Of a stretch of DNA of 21,573 bases, positions 7,357-12,314 are shown piece after piece. The stretch is from a virus. Position 1 is the first letter of the stretch. Each line of letters starts with the position of its first letter. The stretch is taken from positions 1-21,573 of the IMG/VR virus record IMGVR_UViG_3300025308_000096. One strand, written 5' to 3'. The notes below the pieces were generated by a model. The model searched no databases. It saw only the letters and a list, made by a program, of their open reading frames with translations, and was not told where the DNA came from. The position numbers were made by a program, and so were the translations under genes.

Positions 7357-7731
7357 TTACCGGCGCGCCAGTTTCTTCATGGATGTCTTGGCCGCCAAGG
7401 CCGCCGTCGCCGCGCCCAGCAGCTCCTCGATACGCTTCATCGTCGACGCCTCGGCCGTCGCCTGATCGCCCATGTAGCGTGCGATCAAATAGCGGATCGG
7501 CTCCAGGTCGCCCGTCGTCTGGATATAACGCTCCAGATCGTCGGTGCCCAGCTTGCGCTGCGATTCGTCGTTGAGCATGCACGACAGGTTGCCAGGCGCG
7601 ACATCCATATCCATCGCTACGCGCTTGAGGCCGCGCTGGTAAATGCCGGAGGCGACCACCTCGCGCACATTGCGGTAGCGGTCGAGCATTCCCGGCTCAA
7701 GATCGAGCGTCAATTGAAGGGCTTGGTCCAT
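7357..7731 (-). CDS. CII-like phage regulatory protein
   Basis: A 124-residue protein beginning MDQALQLTLDLEPGMLDRYR. The segment VREVVASGIYQRGLKRVAMD followed by DVAPGNLSCMLNDE is a helix-turn-helix, and the rest (LERYIQTTGDLEPIRYLIAR, then helical KRIEELLGAATAAL) resembles the phage regulatory protein CII family (Phage_CP76). Such proteins activate lysogeny promoters or regulate early genes. I chose the ATG at 7731, with GGGAG ten bases upstream. An upstream in-frame start at 7764 would place the phased TATCA repeats inside the gene. It heads the leftward operon with the primase/helicase six bases downstream. Three helically phased repeats lie in its upstream region. Confidence 0.75.
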   Translation of the reverse strand: MDQALQLTLDLEPGMLDRYRNVREVVASGIYQRGLKRVAMDMDVAPGNLSCMLNDESQRKLGTDDLERYIQTTGDLEPIRYLIARYMGDQATAEASTMKRIEELLGAATAALAAKTSMKKLARR

Positions 7732-7758
7732 GGTGTGATAACTCCCGATAGTTTTTGG

Positions 7759-7786
7759 TATCACTGCGTATCAGCGTTTATCAGTG
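7759..7786. promoter_or_regulatory. Three TATCA repeats at 10-bp spacing upstream of the CII-like gene
   Basis: TATCACTG (7759-7766), TATCAGCG (7769-7776) and TATCAGTG (7779-7786) are direct repeats with exactly 10-bp period, so they lie on the same face of the helix. They end 28 bases upstream of the CII-like start codon. A related inverted element GTGATAAC (7735-7742) lies closer to the gene. They look like operator sites for a phage regulator, perhaps CII itself. No clear -35/-10 pair could be fixed here. Confidence 0.55.
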
Positions 7787-7796
7787 CAAAAGCAGT

Positions 7797-7835
7797 AAAA
7801 AAGAGGCCAGGGCATGCGCTGGGCAGGCCCTGGCC
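7797..7835 (-). terminator. Rho-independent terminator between cro and the CII-like gene
   Basis: On the minus strand GGCCAGGGC (7827-7835) and GCCCTGGCC (7805-7813) form a perfect 9-bp stem with a 13-base loop, followed by TCTTTTTT. It would stop leftward transcripts coming from the cro promoter before they reach the CII-like gene, as tR1 does in lambda. No T-tract follows on the plus strand, so it acts only leftward. Confidence 0.75.
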
Positions 7836-7892
7836 GTCAAGCCCGATGACTCGGGCGGGAGGAGACGAAATGCGGATTACATGGGTGGAGGC

Positions 7893-7954
7893 GGGTCATT
7901 CCAGCGGGATAGAATCGATTTTCCACGATCTCAACTATTCGAAAGGAATGACCC
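7893..7954 (+). repeat. 62-bp leader repeat, copy 1
   Basis: This leader directly precedes the zinc-ribbon gene and is matched by 8298-8359 with about five differences in 62 bases; both copies end exactly at the next start codon. In this copy the ends form a perfect 10-bp inverted repeat, GGGTCATTCC (7893-7902) and GGAATGACCC (7945-7954). Its 3' arm overlaps the ribosome site AAAGGA, so the RNA could hide the start. No convincing promoter was found inside it, although GATAGAAT is a possible -10. Confidence 0.75.
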
Positions 7955-8164
7955 ATGAACACGCTCAAATTCGCCTGCAAGCACTGCGGCAATCAGGAGT
8001 TCAAGTTCCCCCGCGAACCCCAGCCGACAGACGAGGTGACTTGCGCCGGATGTGGCCGGACAGCTCTCTACGCGGACATCCAGGCCGCCGCCCTCGACCA
8101 GGGAAAGAATGCGGTAGCCGATCTGATGAGCAAGACCTTCGGGAGCGCGTTCAAGCGCCGCTAG
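7955..8164 (+). CDS. Small zinc-ribbon protein (69 aa), ECs_2282-like
   Basis: A 69-residue protein with two CxxC pairs, CKHCGNQEF near residue 9 and CAGCGRTALY near residue 30, which should bind one zinc ion. The C-terminal helical tail GKNAVADLMSKTFGSAFKRR is typical of the small putative zinc-binding proteins found in prophages (ECs_2282-like). The start ATG has AAAGGA upstream. A 104-codon frame on the opposite strand (7931-8245) overlaps it fully and is judged a shadow. The gene is carried on the plus strand between leftward cro and cII, so it would be antisense to any leftward early transcript. Its exact function is unknown. Confidence 0.75.
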   Translation: MNTLKFACKHCGNQEFKFPREPQPTDEVTCAGCGRTALYADIQAAALDQGKNAVADLMSKTFGSAFKRR

Positions 8165-8245
8165 CACCGGGCGGAACAAACGAGCAACCTCCGCCTGCAA
8201 TCCTTCGGCATCGATCACCAGGTCTGCGCGATCTGATGCCATCAC

Positions 8246-8290
8246 GCCGCCTCCTGGTGGAGTTCGGGCGCCGGGGTGCTGGCGCCGACT
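8246..8290 (-). pseudogene. Duplicated 3' fragment of the cro-like gene
   Basis: These 45 bases match 8630-8674 with about four differences and encode, in the same minus-strand frame, the same C-terminal tail ending APELHQEAA followed by a stop. No start or helix-turn-helix precedes it, so it is a remnant rather than a gene. The offset is 384 bp, against 405 bp for the leader repeats, so the two repeat pairs do not form one simple tandem unit. Confidence 0.75.
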
Positions 8291-8297
8291 ATTGGGA

Positions 8298-8359
8298 GGG
8301 TCATTTCAGCGGGATAGAATCGATTTTCCACGATCTCAACTACCCGAAAGGAACGAACC
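8298..8359 (+). repeat. 62-bp leader repeat, copy 2
   Basis: Second copy of the leader at 7893-7954, with the same length and the same distance to the start codon. The central 36 bases are identical; changes cluster near the gene and in the 5' arm. The flanking inverted repeat that is perfect in copy 1 is damaged here, so any start-hiding RNA hairpin would be weaker. The ribosome site AAAGGA is kept. Confidence 0.75.
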
Positions 8360-8605
8360 ATGGCCGAAGAAATTGCCACGCTACCCATCGCAGGATGGGA
8401 GCTGAAGACCGTGCCAGCACTCGACGCGCTGCTCATCACGTTTTCCTACCTGTCGCACCCAACGCAAACGCCTGCAGAAGCGGTGACGGATCGCACCTAC
8501 ATCCTTCACAGTGCCCTGGCTCGAGAATTTGCACAGCGAATACTCGCAGCACTCGACCGGATGGAATCCGGTGTACCTCACGGAAGCGGACTTCCGAAGC
8601 ACTGA
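8360..8605 (+). CDS. BssS-like small protein (81 aa)
   Basis: An 81-residue protein. The N-terminal half has LPIAGWELKTVPALDALLIT followed by FSYLSHPTQTP, which matches the pattern GW-(D/E)-x-x-TV-x-x-x-DAL of E. coli BssS, a small protein linked to biofilm and indole signalling. The C-terminal LAREFAQRILAALDRMESG also parallels the BssS helix. I infer family membership from this pattern; the phage role is unknown. It has the same leader as the zinc-ribbon gene and sits between two copies of the cro 3' end, which marks it as an acquired cassette. The ribosome site AAAGGA is 7-8 bases upstream of the ATG. Confidence 0.65.
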   Translation: MAEEIATLPIAGWELKTVPALDALLITFSYLSHPTQTPAEAVTDRTYILHSALAREFAQRILAALDRMESGVPHGSGLPKH

Positions 8606-8625
8606 TCGAGAATGGGGCGCGCACG

Positions 8626-8838
8626 CTATGCCGCCTCCTGGTGGAGTTCGGGCGCCGTATCGCTGGCGCCGACTTTCTCAAATACGTCCGGACGGGCCAG
8701 CTTCAAATACATCATGCGCGCCTGCGGGATGCCATCGCGCCGCCACTGGGAAACTGCTCCCGGACTGGTATTGCACAACCTGGCTGTTGCGCCAGTCCCG
8801 CCCAAATTGTCGATTACGGTGTTCGCTTCGATGTCCAT
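8626..8838 (-). CDS. Cro-like HTH regulator (YdaS type)
   Basis: A 70-residue protein with helix-turn-helix TARLCNTSPGAVSQWRRDG around residues 18-36, preceded by VIDNLGGTGA. It then carries IPQARMMYLKLARPDVFEKV and a divergent tail ending APELHQEAA. This matches the small YdaS/Cro-like proteins divergent from phage repressors. I chose the ATG at 8838. A TTGAAT-N17-TAAATT promoter ends at 8846, so transcription should begin at or within a base or two of the A of this ATG, giving a leaderless message, and no ribosome site is visible. An upstream frame start at 8913 would run through the operators into the repressor gene and is rejected. Confidence 0.8.
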   Translation of the reverse strand: MDIEANTVIDNLGGTGATARLCNTSPGAVSQWRRDGIPQARMMYLKLARPDVFEKVGASDTAPELHQEAA

Positions 8839-8845
8839 GAAGCCG

Positions 8846-8874
8846 AATTTAGCACACTCAATCCCACAATTCAA
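8846..8874 (-). promoter_or_regulatory. Leftward promoter of the cro-like gene
   Basis: On the minus strand -35 TTGAAT (8869-8874) and -10 TAAATT (8846-8851) are 17 bases apart. The -10 lies in the element GCTAAATT, which is also the -10 element of the rightward DGR operon promoter at 10070-10077. The predicted start coincides with the A of the cro ATG at 8838, so the transcript would be leaderless. Confidence 0.65.
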
Positions 8875-8899
8875 CAAGCTAAATACAAAAAGATTTAGC
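8847..8899. promoter_or_regulatory. Operator elements between cro and the repressor
   Basis: Three copies of GCTAAAT or its complement ATTTAGC lie at 8847-8853, 8878-8884 and 8893-8899. The last two form a perfect dyad GCTAAAT-N8-ATTTAGC just upstream of the repressor start. The first overlaps the -10 box of the cro promoter. They are likely binding sites for the repressor and/or Cro. Confidence 0.65.
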
Positions 8900-8907
8900 C
8901 TACTGCT

Positions 8908-9330
8908 ATGCAACTCGAAAATGACTTTTCAACCTTCGCCGGCAGATTCACGTGGGCCGTTTCGAATATGACCGGAACGCAGGAGCAACTCGCGACCGCC
9001 ATGGGCGCGTCACCCGGCGTCATCACGCAATGGAAATCCGGGCAAACGCAGAACTTTGACGCCGTCAAGGTAATCAAGGCCGCCCAATTCCTCAATGTGG
9101 ATGTCGAGTGGCTGGTACTCGGTGACGGAACACCTGAGCGCATGCGAAAGACCTCGCTGCATATGGCGCAGATTGTCGACAGCCTGCCCAGGGAACCACG
9201 CCAGCAGACACTGGATTTCATCTCCTACCAAATCACAAAATCCGAAGCGCTGATGACGGGTGAAAAGGGCGCCCACTATCACAAGATGATCGAGGAAATC
9301 ATCCAGGACATGAAACACAGAAATCAATAG
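8908..9330 (+). CDS. HTH repressor (CI-like, no peptidase domain)
   Basis: A 140-residue protein. A helix-turn-helix of the XRE type occupies about residues 22-60 (GTQEQLATAMGASPGVITQW, then KSGQTQNFDAVKVIKAAQFL and VDVEWLVLGDG). The rest is helical (MAQIVDSLPREPRQQTLDFI, then KMIEEIIQDMKHR). It is divergent from the cro-like gene and overlies the operator region, so it is the likely prophage repressor. It lacks the C-terminal LexA-like autocleavage domain of lambda CI, so RecA-dependent self-cleavage is not expected. Induction may need an antirepressor or another signal. No good ribosome site is seen 5' of the ATG. Confidence 0.82.
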   Translation: MQLENDFSTFAGRFTWAVSNMTGTQEQLATAMGASPGVITQWKSGQTQNFDAVKVIKAAQFLNVDVEWLVLGDGTPERMRKTSLHMAQIVDSLPREPRQQTLDFISYQITKSEALMTGEKGAHYHKMIEEIIQDMKHRNQ

Positions 9331-9375
9331 ACGATTGGCGTACCATTGACGGCTCATCGTTTGGGAGATAGCAAC

Positions 9376-9693
9376 ATGGCCTCTTTTGGGATTATTCACT
9401 GGCTCATCGTCGCCGCCATCGTTTTCCTGGTCGTCAAGCCCTTCCTGCCTTCCGATCGCCGCACGATGATCTGCCCTTCCTGCGGTAGTCGAGGCCCGGC
9501 GAAAATTCAGGTGCGCGGTTCCATCTGGATCGAAATCATCCTTTGGCTCATGTTGATCGTCCCCGGCCTGATCTACAGCATCTGGCGCCTGACCACCAAG
9601 CGCCCGGTGTGCGTGCAGTGCGATCAACCGGGCATCATCCCGATCGCCACTCCGCGCGGCGCCGAACTGGCCGCCAAGTTCTCACCGTCATGA
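9376..9693 (+). CDS. Membrane protein with split zinc-ribbon (105 aa)
   Basis: A 105-residue protein with an N-terminal hydrophobic helix (GIIHWLIVAAIVFLVV, about residues 5-21), a CPSCG motif near 36, a second hydrophobic helix (WIEIILWLMLIVPGLIYSIW, about 54-73) and a second CVQC motif near 83. The two Cys pairs could close into one zinc ribbon on the cytoplasmic side, with the helices forming a hairpin. Similar small membrane proteins are common, but no function is assigned. The start ATG has GGGAGA seven bases upstream; an earlier in-frame start at 9346 is less likely. Its stop overlaps the start of the next gene (ATGA). It follows the repressor by 45 bases and may be lysogen-expressed. 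Confidence 0.7.
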   Translation: MASFGIIHWLIVAAIVFLVVKPFLPSDRRTMICPSCGSRGPAKIQVRGSIWIEIILWLMLIVPGLIYSIWRLTTKRPVCVQCDQPGIIPIATPRGAELAAKFSPS

Positions 9694-9983
9694 TGTCGCG
9701 GCTGGTCGCTGCGATTCTCGTCGCGACATTCGCCACCATTGCTCCAAGCATCGAGGCGAAGCAACACCGCAGCACCGCCGTCAAGAACGCCTTCAAGATC
9801 ACCCACCCCTGCCCTGCCAACGACCGCCGCCGCGGACCCTGCCCAGGGTATGTCATAGACCACATCATCCCTCTCTGCGCCGGCGGGCCGGATGCCACAA
9901 GCAATATGCAGTGGCAAACCATCGCCGCAGGAAAGATCAAGGACAAAACCGAGATCCTCAGCTGCCGCAAACGCCGCACATAA
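9690..9983 (+). CDS. Exported HNH endonuclease (97 aa)
   Basis: A 97-residue protein with a likely Sec signal peptide (MMSRLVAAILVATFATIAPS, then IEAK; predicted cut after about residue 23). The mature part has HPCPANDRRRGPCPGYVIDH, continuing IIPLCAGG, with D-H-I-I-P-L as the HNH catalytic start, and then SNMQWQTIAAGKIKDKTE as the N and final part. Similar small HNH proteins with a leader are frequent in prophages. A periplasmic nuclease in a lysogen might act on incoming or external DNA, but this is inference. Its ATG overlaps the previous stop by four bases, and the next ATG (9693) is an alternative start. Confidence 0.78.
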   Translation: MMSRLVAAILVATFATIAPSIEAKQHRSTAVKNAFKITHPCPANDRRRGPCPGYVIDHIIPLCAGGPDATSNMQWQTIAAGKIKDKTEILSCRKRRT

Positions 9984-10126
9984 CACGCGACCACAGCATC
10001 GCGGCAACGGGAATTCACACGGCAAAGGTTCATCCAGCTAAATATTTCTTGACTTGCTTCGTTTAGTTCGCTAAATTTCTCCATCGCCGGCAACTCACCG
10101 CCGAATTTCAACCGATGGAGGCACTC
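9984..10126 (+). promoter_or_regulatory. Promoter and operator region of the DGR operon
   Basis: This 143-bp gap contains a sigma70 promoter: -35 TTGACT (10049-10054), 17-base spacer and -10 TAAATT (10072-10077), with a predicted start near 10084. GCTAAAT occurs at 10037-10043 and again at 10070-10076, overlapping the -10. Just before the latter, GTTTAG (10061-10066) makes a small dyad with CTAAAT. These are the same elements as in the cro/repressor operators. The leader to the first DGR target is about 43 bases and ends in GGAGG. Confidence 0.72.
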
Positions 10127-10516
10127 ATGACCCACCCCGCAATCCCCGTCCCCGCCCTCAACACAGGCGAAACCTACGTCGGCGCGATCATCAGCGCCTG
10201 CGGCACTTACAGCCATCACACGATCCTGCTGCCCGGCGATCACGACGATGCCAACTGGAATGCCGCCATGGACTGGGCAAAGTCGCTCGGCGGCGACCTA
10301 CCCAACCGCATCGAACAGTCCCTGCTCTTCGCCACGCTGAAGGACCAGTTCAAGCGCGACTGGTACTGGTCGAACACGCTACACGCCTCCGCCGCGAGCT
10401 ACGCCTGGTGTCAGTACTTCATCATCGGCCTCCAGTACGACTACCTCATCCTCACCCAGTGCCGCGCCCGGGCCGTCCGCAGATTGCCGATTCAGCCCTT
10501 TAACAATTTGCCTTGA
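10127..10516 (+). CDS. DGR target protein 1 (CLec/DUF1566-like, 129 aa)
   Basis: A 129-residue protein homologous over its length to the two other targets (11898-12278 and 12315-12698). Shared segments are GETYVGAII, HTILLPGDHDDANWNAAMDW, then DLPNRIEQSLLFATLKDQFK, RDWYWSNTLHAS and the final RARAVRRL. This order, ending in a diversified stretch with Trp and Tyr residues, fits a C-type-lectin-fold domain of the DUF1566 kind. Residues 86-119 are encoded by the variable repeat at 10383-10484. I chose the ATG at 10127 with GGAGG five bases upstream; the upstream ATG at 10115 contains that ribosome site. It has no signal peptide, membrane helix or extra domain, so it is the binding domain alone. 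Its ligand is unknown. Confidence 0.88.
   Translation: MTHPAIPVPALNTGETYVGAIISACGTYSHHTILLPGDHDDANWNAAMDWAKSLGGDLPNRIEQSLLFATLKDQFKRDWYWSNTLHASAASYAWCQYFIIGLQYDYLILTQCRARAVRRLPIQPFNNLP
10383..10484 (+). repeat. DGR variable repeat 1 (VR1)
   Basis: These 102 bases align without gaps to the template at 13236-13337. By hand there are 14 differences, all at template adenines: for example TAT to TGT, AAC to TAC, AAC to ATC, AAC to CTC. The 3' 27 bases, from AGTGCCGCGCC through CGCAGAT, are identical in all copies and form the initiation region for mutagenic homing. The repeat ends four bases before the target diverges. Confidence 0.95.
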
Positions 10517-10530
10517 CGGCAGGCCAGGCC

Positions 10531-10743
10531 ATGACCCGCCACAGCGCCCACCAACAGCTCGTCGAAGCCCGCCAGATCGCGCGCGATCACGGCCTGATCC
10601 TGTTCGAAAAACCCGTCGAGCCTGGCAAGACCAGCTACATCGTCTATCGCAAATTACCCGAAGGCCGCAAGACCTTCCTTGGAAAACGCGGCACTCCCGA
10701 AGGCGTGCGCGCCTACGTCGCCAAGCTCGCCAACTTCCACTAG
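10531..10743 (+). CDS. Small phage protein (70 aa), unknown
   Basis: A 70-residue protein with HSAHQQLVEARQIARDHGLI followed by LFEKPV, then SYIVYRKLPEGRKTFLGKRG and a short helix GVRAYVAKLANFH. The N-terminal helix-strand pattern EARQIARDHGLILF resembles EAHRIAKTAGMYLV of the next gene, so the two may be distant relatives. No function is known. The ATG at 10531 was chosen; a TTG at 10513 would overlap the end of DGR target 1. It is the second gene of the rightward operon. Confidence 0.65.
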   Translation: MTRHSAHQQLVEARQIARDHGLILFEKPVEPGKTSYIVYRKLPEGRKTFLGKRGTPEGVRAYVAKLANFH

Positions 10744-10751
10744 GAGCTGCC

Positions 10752-10958
10752 ATGTCCGCCATCGCCCTGTATCCTGGACTCACCCTGCTCGAAGCCCACC
10801 GCATCGCCAAGACCGCCGGCATGTACCTGGTCAGCGATGGCCACGATGTCCGCATATCGCCGATCATCCTTCCTGGCTGGCGCGAAGTGCCGATGGTCGT
10901 CAAGATCACCGCGCCGGATCGTGGAAACGTCTGCACTGGCGAGCGGGTGGCGGCATGA
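10752..10958 (+). CDS. Small phage protein (68 aa), unknown
   Basis: A 68-residue protein beginning MSAIALYPGLTLLEAHRIAK, with TAGMYLVSDGHDVRI, then WREVPMVVKITAPD and a Cys in RGNVCTGERVAA. AGGAG lies six bases upstream of the ATG. The stop overlaps the next ATG. The segment EAHRIAKTAGMYLV resembles the N-terminal part of the preceding small protein, which suggests an old duplication. There is no recognised domain. It is part of the operon between DGR targets 1 and 2. Confidence 0.65.
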   Translation: MSAIALYPGLTLLEAHRIAKTAGMYLVSDGHDVRISPIILPGWREVPMVVKITAPDRGNVCTGERVAA

Positions 10959-11251
10959 ATCCGGCGTCGGAAAAATGGGCCTACGCCTACCTCAAGACCC
11001 TGGGCGCCGCCCTTGCCCTGATCATTCTCATCCTCGGCGCGCAAGGCTTTGCTGACCGCATCGAGCGCAACACCGAAGACCGCCTGGCGTACCAGCGCTG
11101 GGTGGCAGACGCCTGCATACCCGTCCGCGAAGGCCAGCGCGCGGTCGCCACGCATGACGGCGCCCGGCTGCGGTGCACCATCTACAGCACCTACGAGCGC
11201 GGCCTGGTGCCGGTCGTCGTCAGCGCCGCCGTGATGGAGGTGCCGCAATGA
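10955..11251 (+). CDS. Single-pass membrane protein (98 aa), unknown
   Basis: A 98-residue protein with a hydrophobic helix at about residues 12-31 (KTLGAALALIILILGAQGFA), preceded by a short basic N-terminus and followed by a mostly polar domain with Cys residues (VADACIPVREGQRA, LRCTIYSTYERG). The likely topology is N-in with the C-terminal domain outside the cytoplasm, where the two Cys could pair. The ATG overlaps the previous stop by four bases and the stop overlaps the next ATG (ATGA). It has no known family. It is the only membrane protein between the first two DGR targets. Confidence 0.68.
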   Translation: MNPASEKWAYAYLKTLGAALALIILILGAQGFADRIERNTEDRLAYQRWVADACIPVREGQRAVATHDGARLRCTIYSTYERGLVPVVVSAAVMEVPQ

Positions 11252-11874
11252 GCCGGCCGCCCATCGCCCGTGACAAGCTCGTCCGCCACATCTGCGGCCT
11301 CGGCAGCGACAAGAACGGCAACCCGATCAGCATCCGCACCGCCGACCTGGCGACGGCCTGCGACGTTGCGCCTGGATCGATCCAGGCGATGTTATCCGGC
11401 CCGGTCGCCGCGGGCGAAATCTATGTCTGCAAAGTCACCCCGCCAAGCGGCCGAGCGTTCAACGAATACCGCAAGGGCAGCGGTCAAGCCGCCCCGGAAT
11501 TCAAGCCGCTCGACACCAGGCGCGCGGGCATCGCACTCTGCACCGCAGACCAAAAGCCGCGCCCGAGCACGATCAACAAGCCCCAGCCGGCGGTGGGCAA
11601 CAACACCGGCAGCACGCGACCGGACCCTGCCTCCGCCGGTGAGCGTGCCGTTGCTGCCGCCAAAGCAACGCCGAAGCCCGCAGCGCGCGACCGGCTGAAA
11701 GAAGAGCCGGCGGCGACCAAGGCTTCGGCGGGTGACGTCTTCACCATCACGATCGACGACACCGGCGTGCTGATCATCGGCACCGATGAAGGCGTCATCA
11801 AACTGCAACCCAAACAATGCCAGCGCCTCGGCCACTTCCTGGTCGGCTCGCAAGGCATCTGGAATCCCTTCTGA
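11248..11874 (+). CDS. Putative DNA-binding phage protein (208 aa)
   Basis: A 208-residue protein. The N-terminal 75 residues look like a winged helix: RDKLVRHICGLGSDKNG, TADLATACDVAPGSIQAMLS, and a strand-turn-strand YVCKVTPPSGRAFNEYRK. A low-complexity Ala/Pro/Lys linker (about 85-155) leads to a small C-terminal domain, DVFTITIDDTGVLIIGTD, then VIKLQPKQCQRLGHFLVG. This build is seen in small phage regulatory proteins, but I cannot name a family. The ATG overlaps the previous stop. It lies 23 bases before DGR target 2, so it may regulate the operon. That is inference from the helix-turn-helix and position. Confidence 0.68.
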   Translation: MSRPPIARDKLVRHICGLGSDKNGNPISIRTADLATACDVAPGSIQAMLSGPVAAGEIYVCKVTPPSGRAFNEYRKGSGQAAPEFKPLDTRRAGIALCTADQKPRPSTINKPQPAVGNNTGSTRPDPASAGERAVAAAKATPKPAARDRLKEEPAATKASAGDVFTITIDDTGVLIIGTDEGVIKLQPKQCQRLGHFLVGSQGIWNPF

Positions 11875-11897
11875 CCCACCCACCCCTGGAGAACACC

Positions 11898-12278
11898 ATG
11901 CCCGATCGCACCATCAGCATCCCTGCCGCACAAATCACCCTCGCCGACGAAGAACTCTACGCCGGCATCATCCTCAATGACGACGGCACGCCCAGCCATC
12001 ACCTGGTGCTGCTGCCTGGCGATCATGAAGACACCGAATGGAATGCCGCCGTCGAGTGGGCCAAGAGCATCAACGGCGAACTGCCGACCCGTCGCGAACA
12101 ATCGCTCCTGTTCGCCAATTGCAAACAGCATTTCGAAAAAGACTGGTACTGGTCCAACACGCTACACGCCTCCGACGCGAGCTACGCCTGGTGTCAGGGC
12201 TTCTACGGCGGCAGCCAGAACTACGACCACGTCGACGGCCAGTGCCGCGCCCGGGCCGTCCGCAGATTGCCCATTTAG
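11898..12278 (+). CDS. DGR target protein 2 (CLec/DUF1566-like, 126 aa)
   Basis: A 126-residue homologue of target 1. It shares LYAGIILNDDGTPSHHLVLL, then PGDHEDTEWNAAVEWAKSI, ELPTRREQSLLFANCKQHF and KDWYWSNTLHASDASYAW. The variable part reads CQGFYGGSQNYDHVDGQ before RARAVRRLPI. TGGAGA is eight bases upstream of the ATG. The last 34 or so codons are encoded by the variable repeat at 12166-12267. No signal peptide or membrane segment is seen. It is closest in sequence to target 3 just downstream, 36 bases after its stop, and the two look like a tandem duplication whose variable surfaces have since diverged by mutagenic homing. Confidence 0.88.
   Translation: MPDRTISIPAAQITLADEELYAGIILNDDGTPSHHLVLLPGDHEDTEWNAAVEWAKSINGELPTRREQSLLFANCKQHFEKDWYWSNTLHASDASYAWCQGFYGGSQNYDHVDGQCRARAVRRLPI
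12166..12267 (+). repeat. DGR variable repeat 2 (VR2)
   Basis: 102 bases aligned without gaps to the template. Thirteen differences were counted by hand, all at template adenines, including AAC to GGC (three times), AAC to TAC, AAC to GAC and ATC to GTC. One AAC codon is unchanged. The 27-base 3' segment is identical to the template. Confidence 0.95.
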
Positions 12279-12314
12279 TCCTTCGTCCATTTATTCATTC
12301 TCAGGAGCGTCAAC

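Noticed and set aside
7893-7954. Consensus promoter in the duplicated leader
   Set aside because: TAGAAT could be a -10, but no -35 box lies at a suitable distance and the upstream bases differ between copies.
7931-8245. 104-codon minus-strand frame over the zinc-ribbon gene
   Set aside because: It overlaps completely a plus-strand gene with two CxxC pairs, a ribosome site and a family-like length; the minus frame has no recognisable motif and no upstream signals.
7108-8898. 596-codon plus-strand frame crossing the switch region
   Set aside because: It spans primase antisense, operators, repeats and several real genes, with no consistent domain; a long open frame due to base composition.
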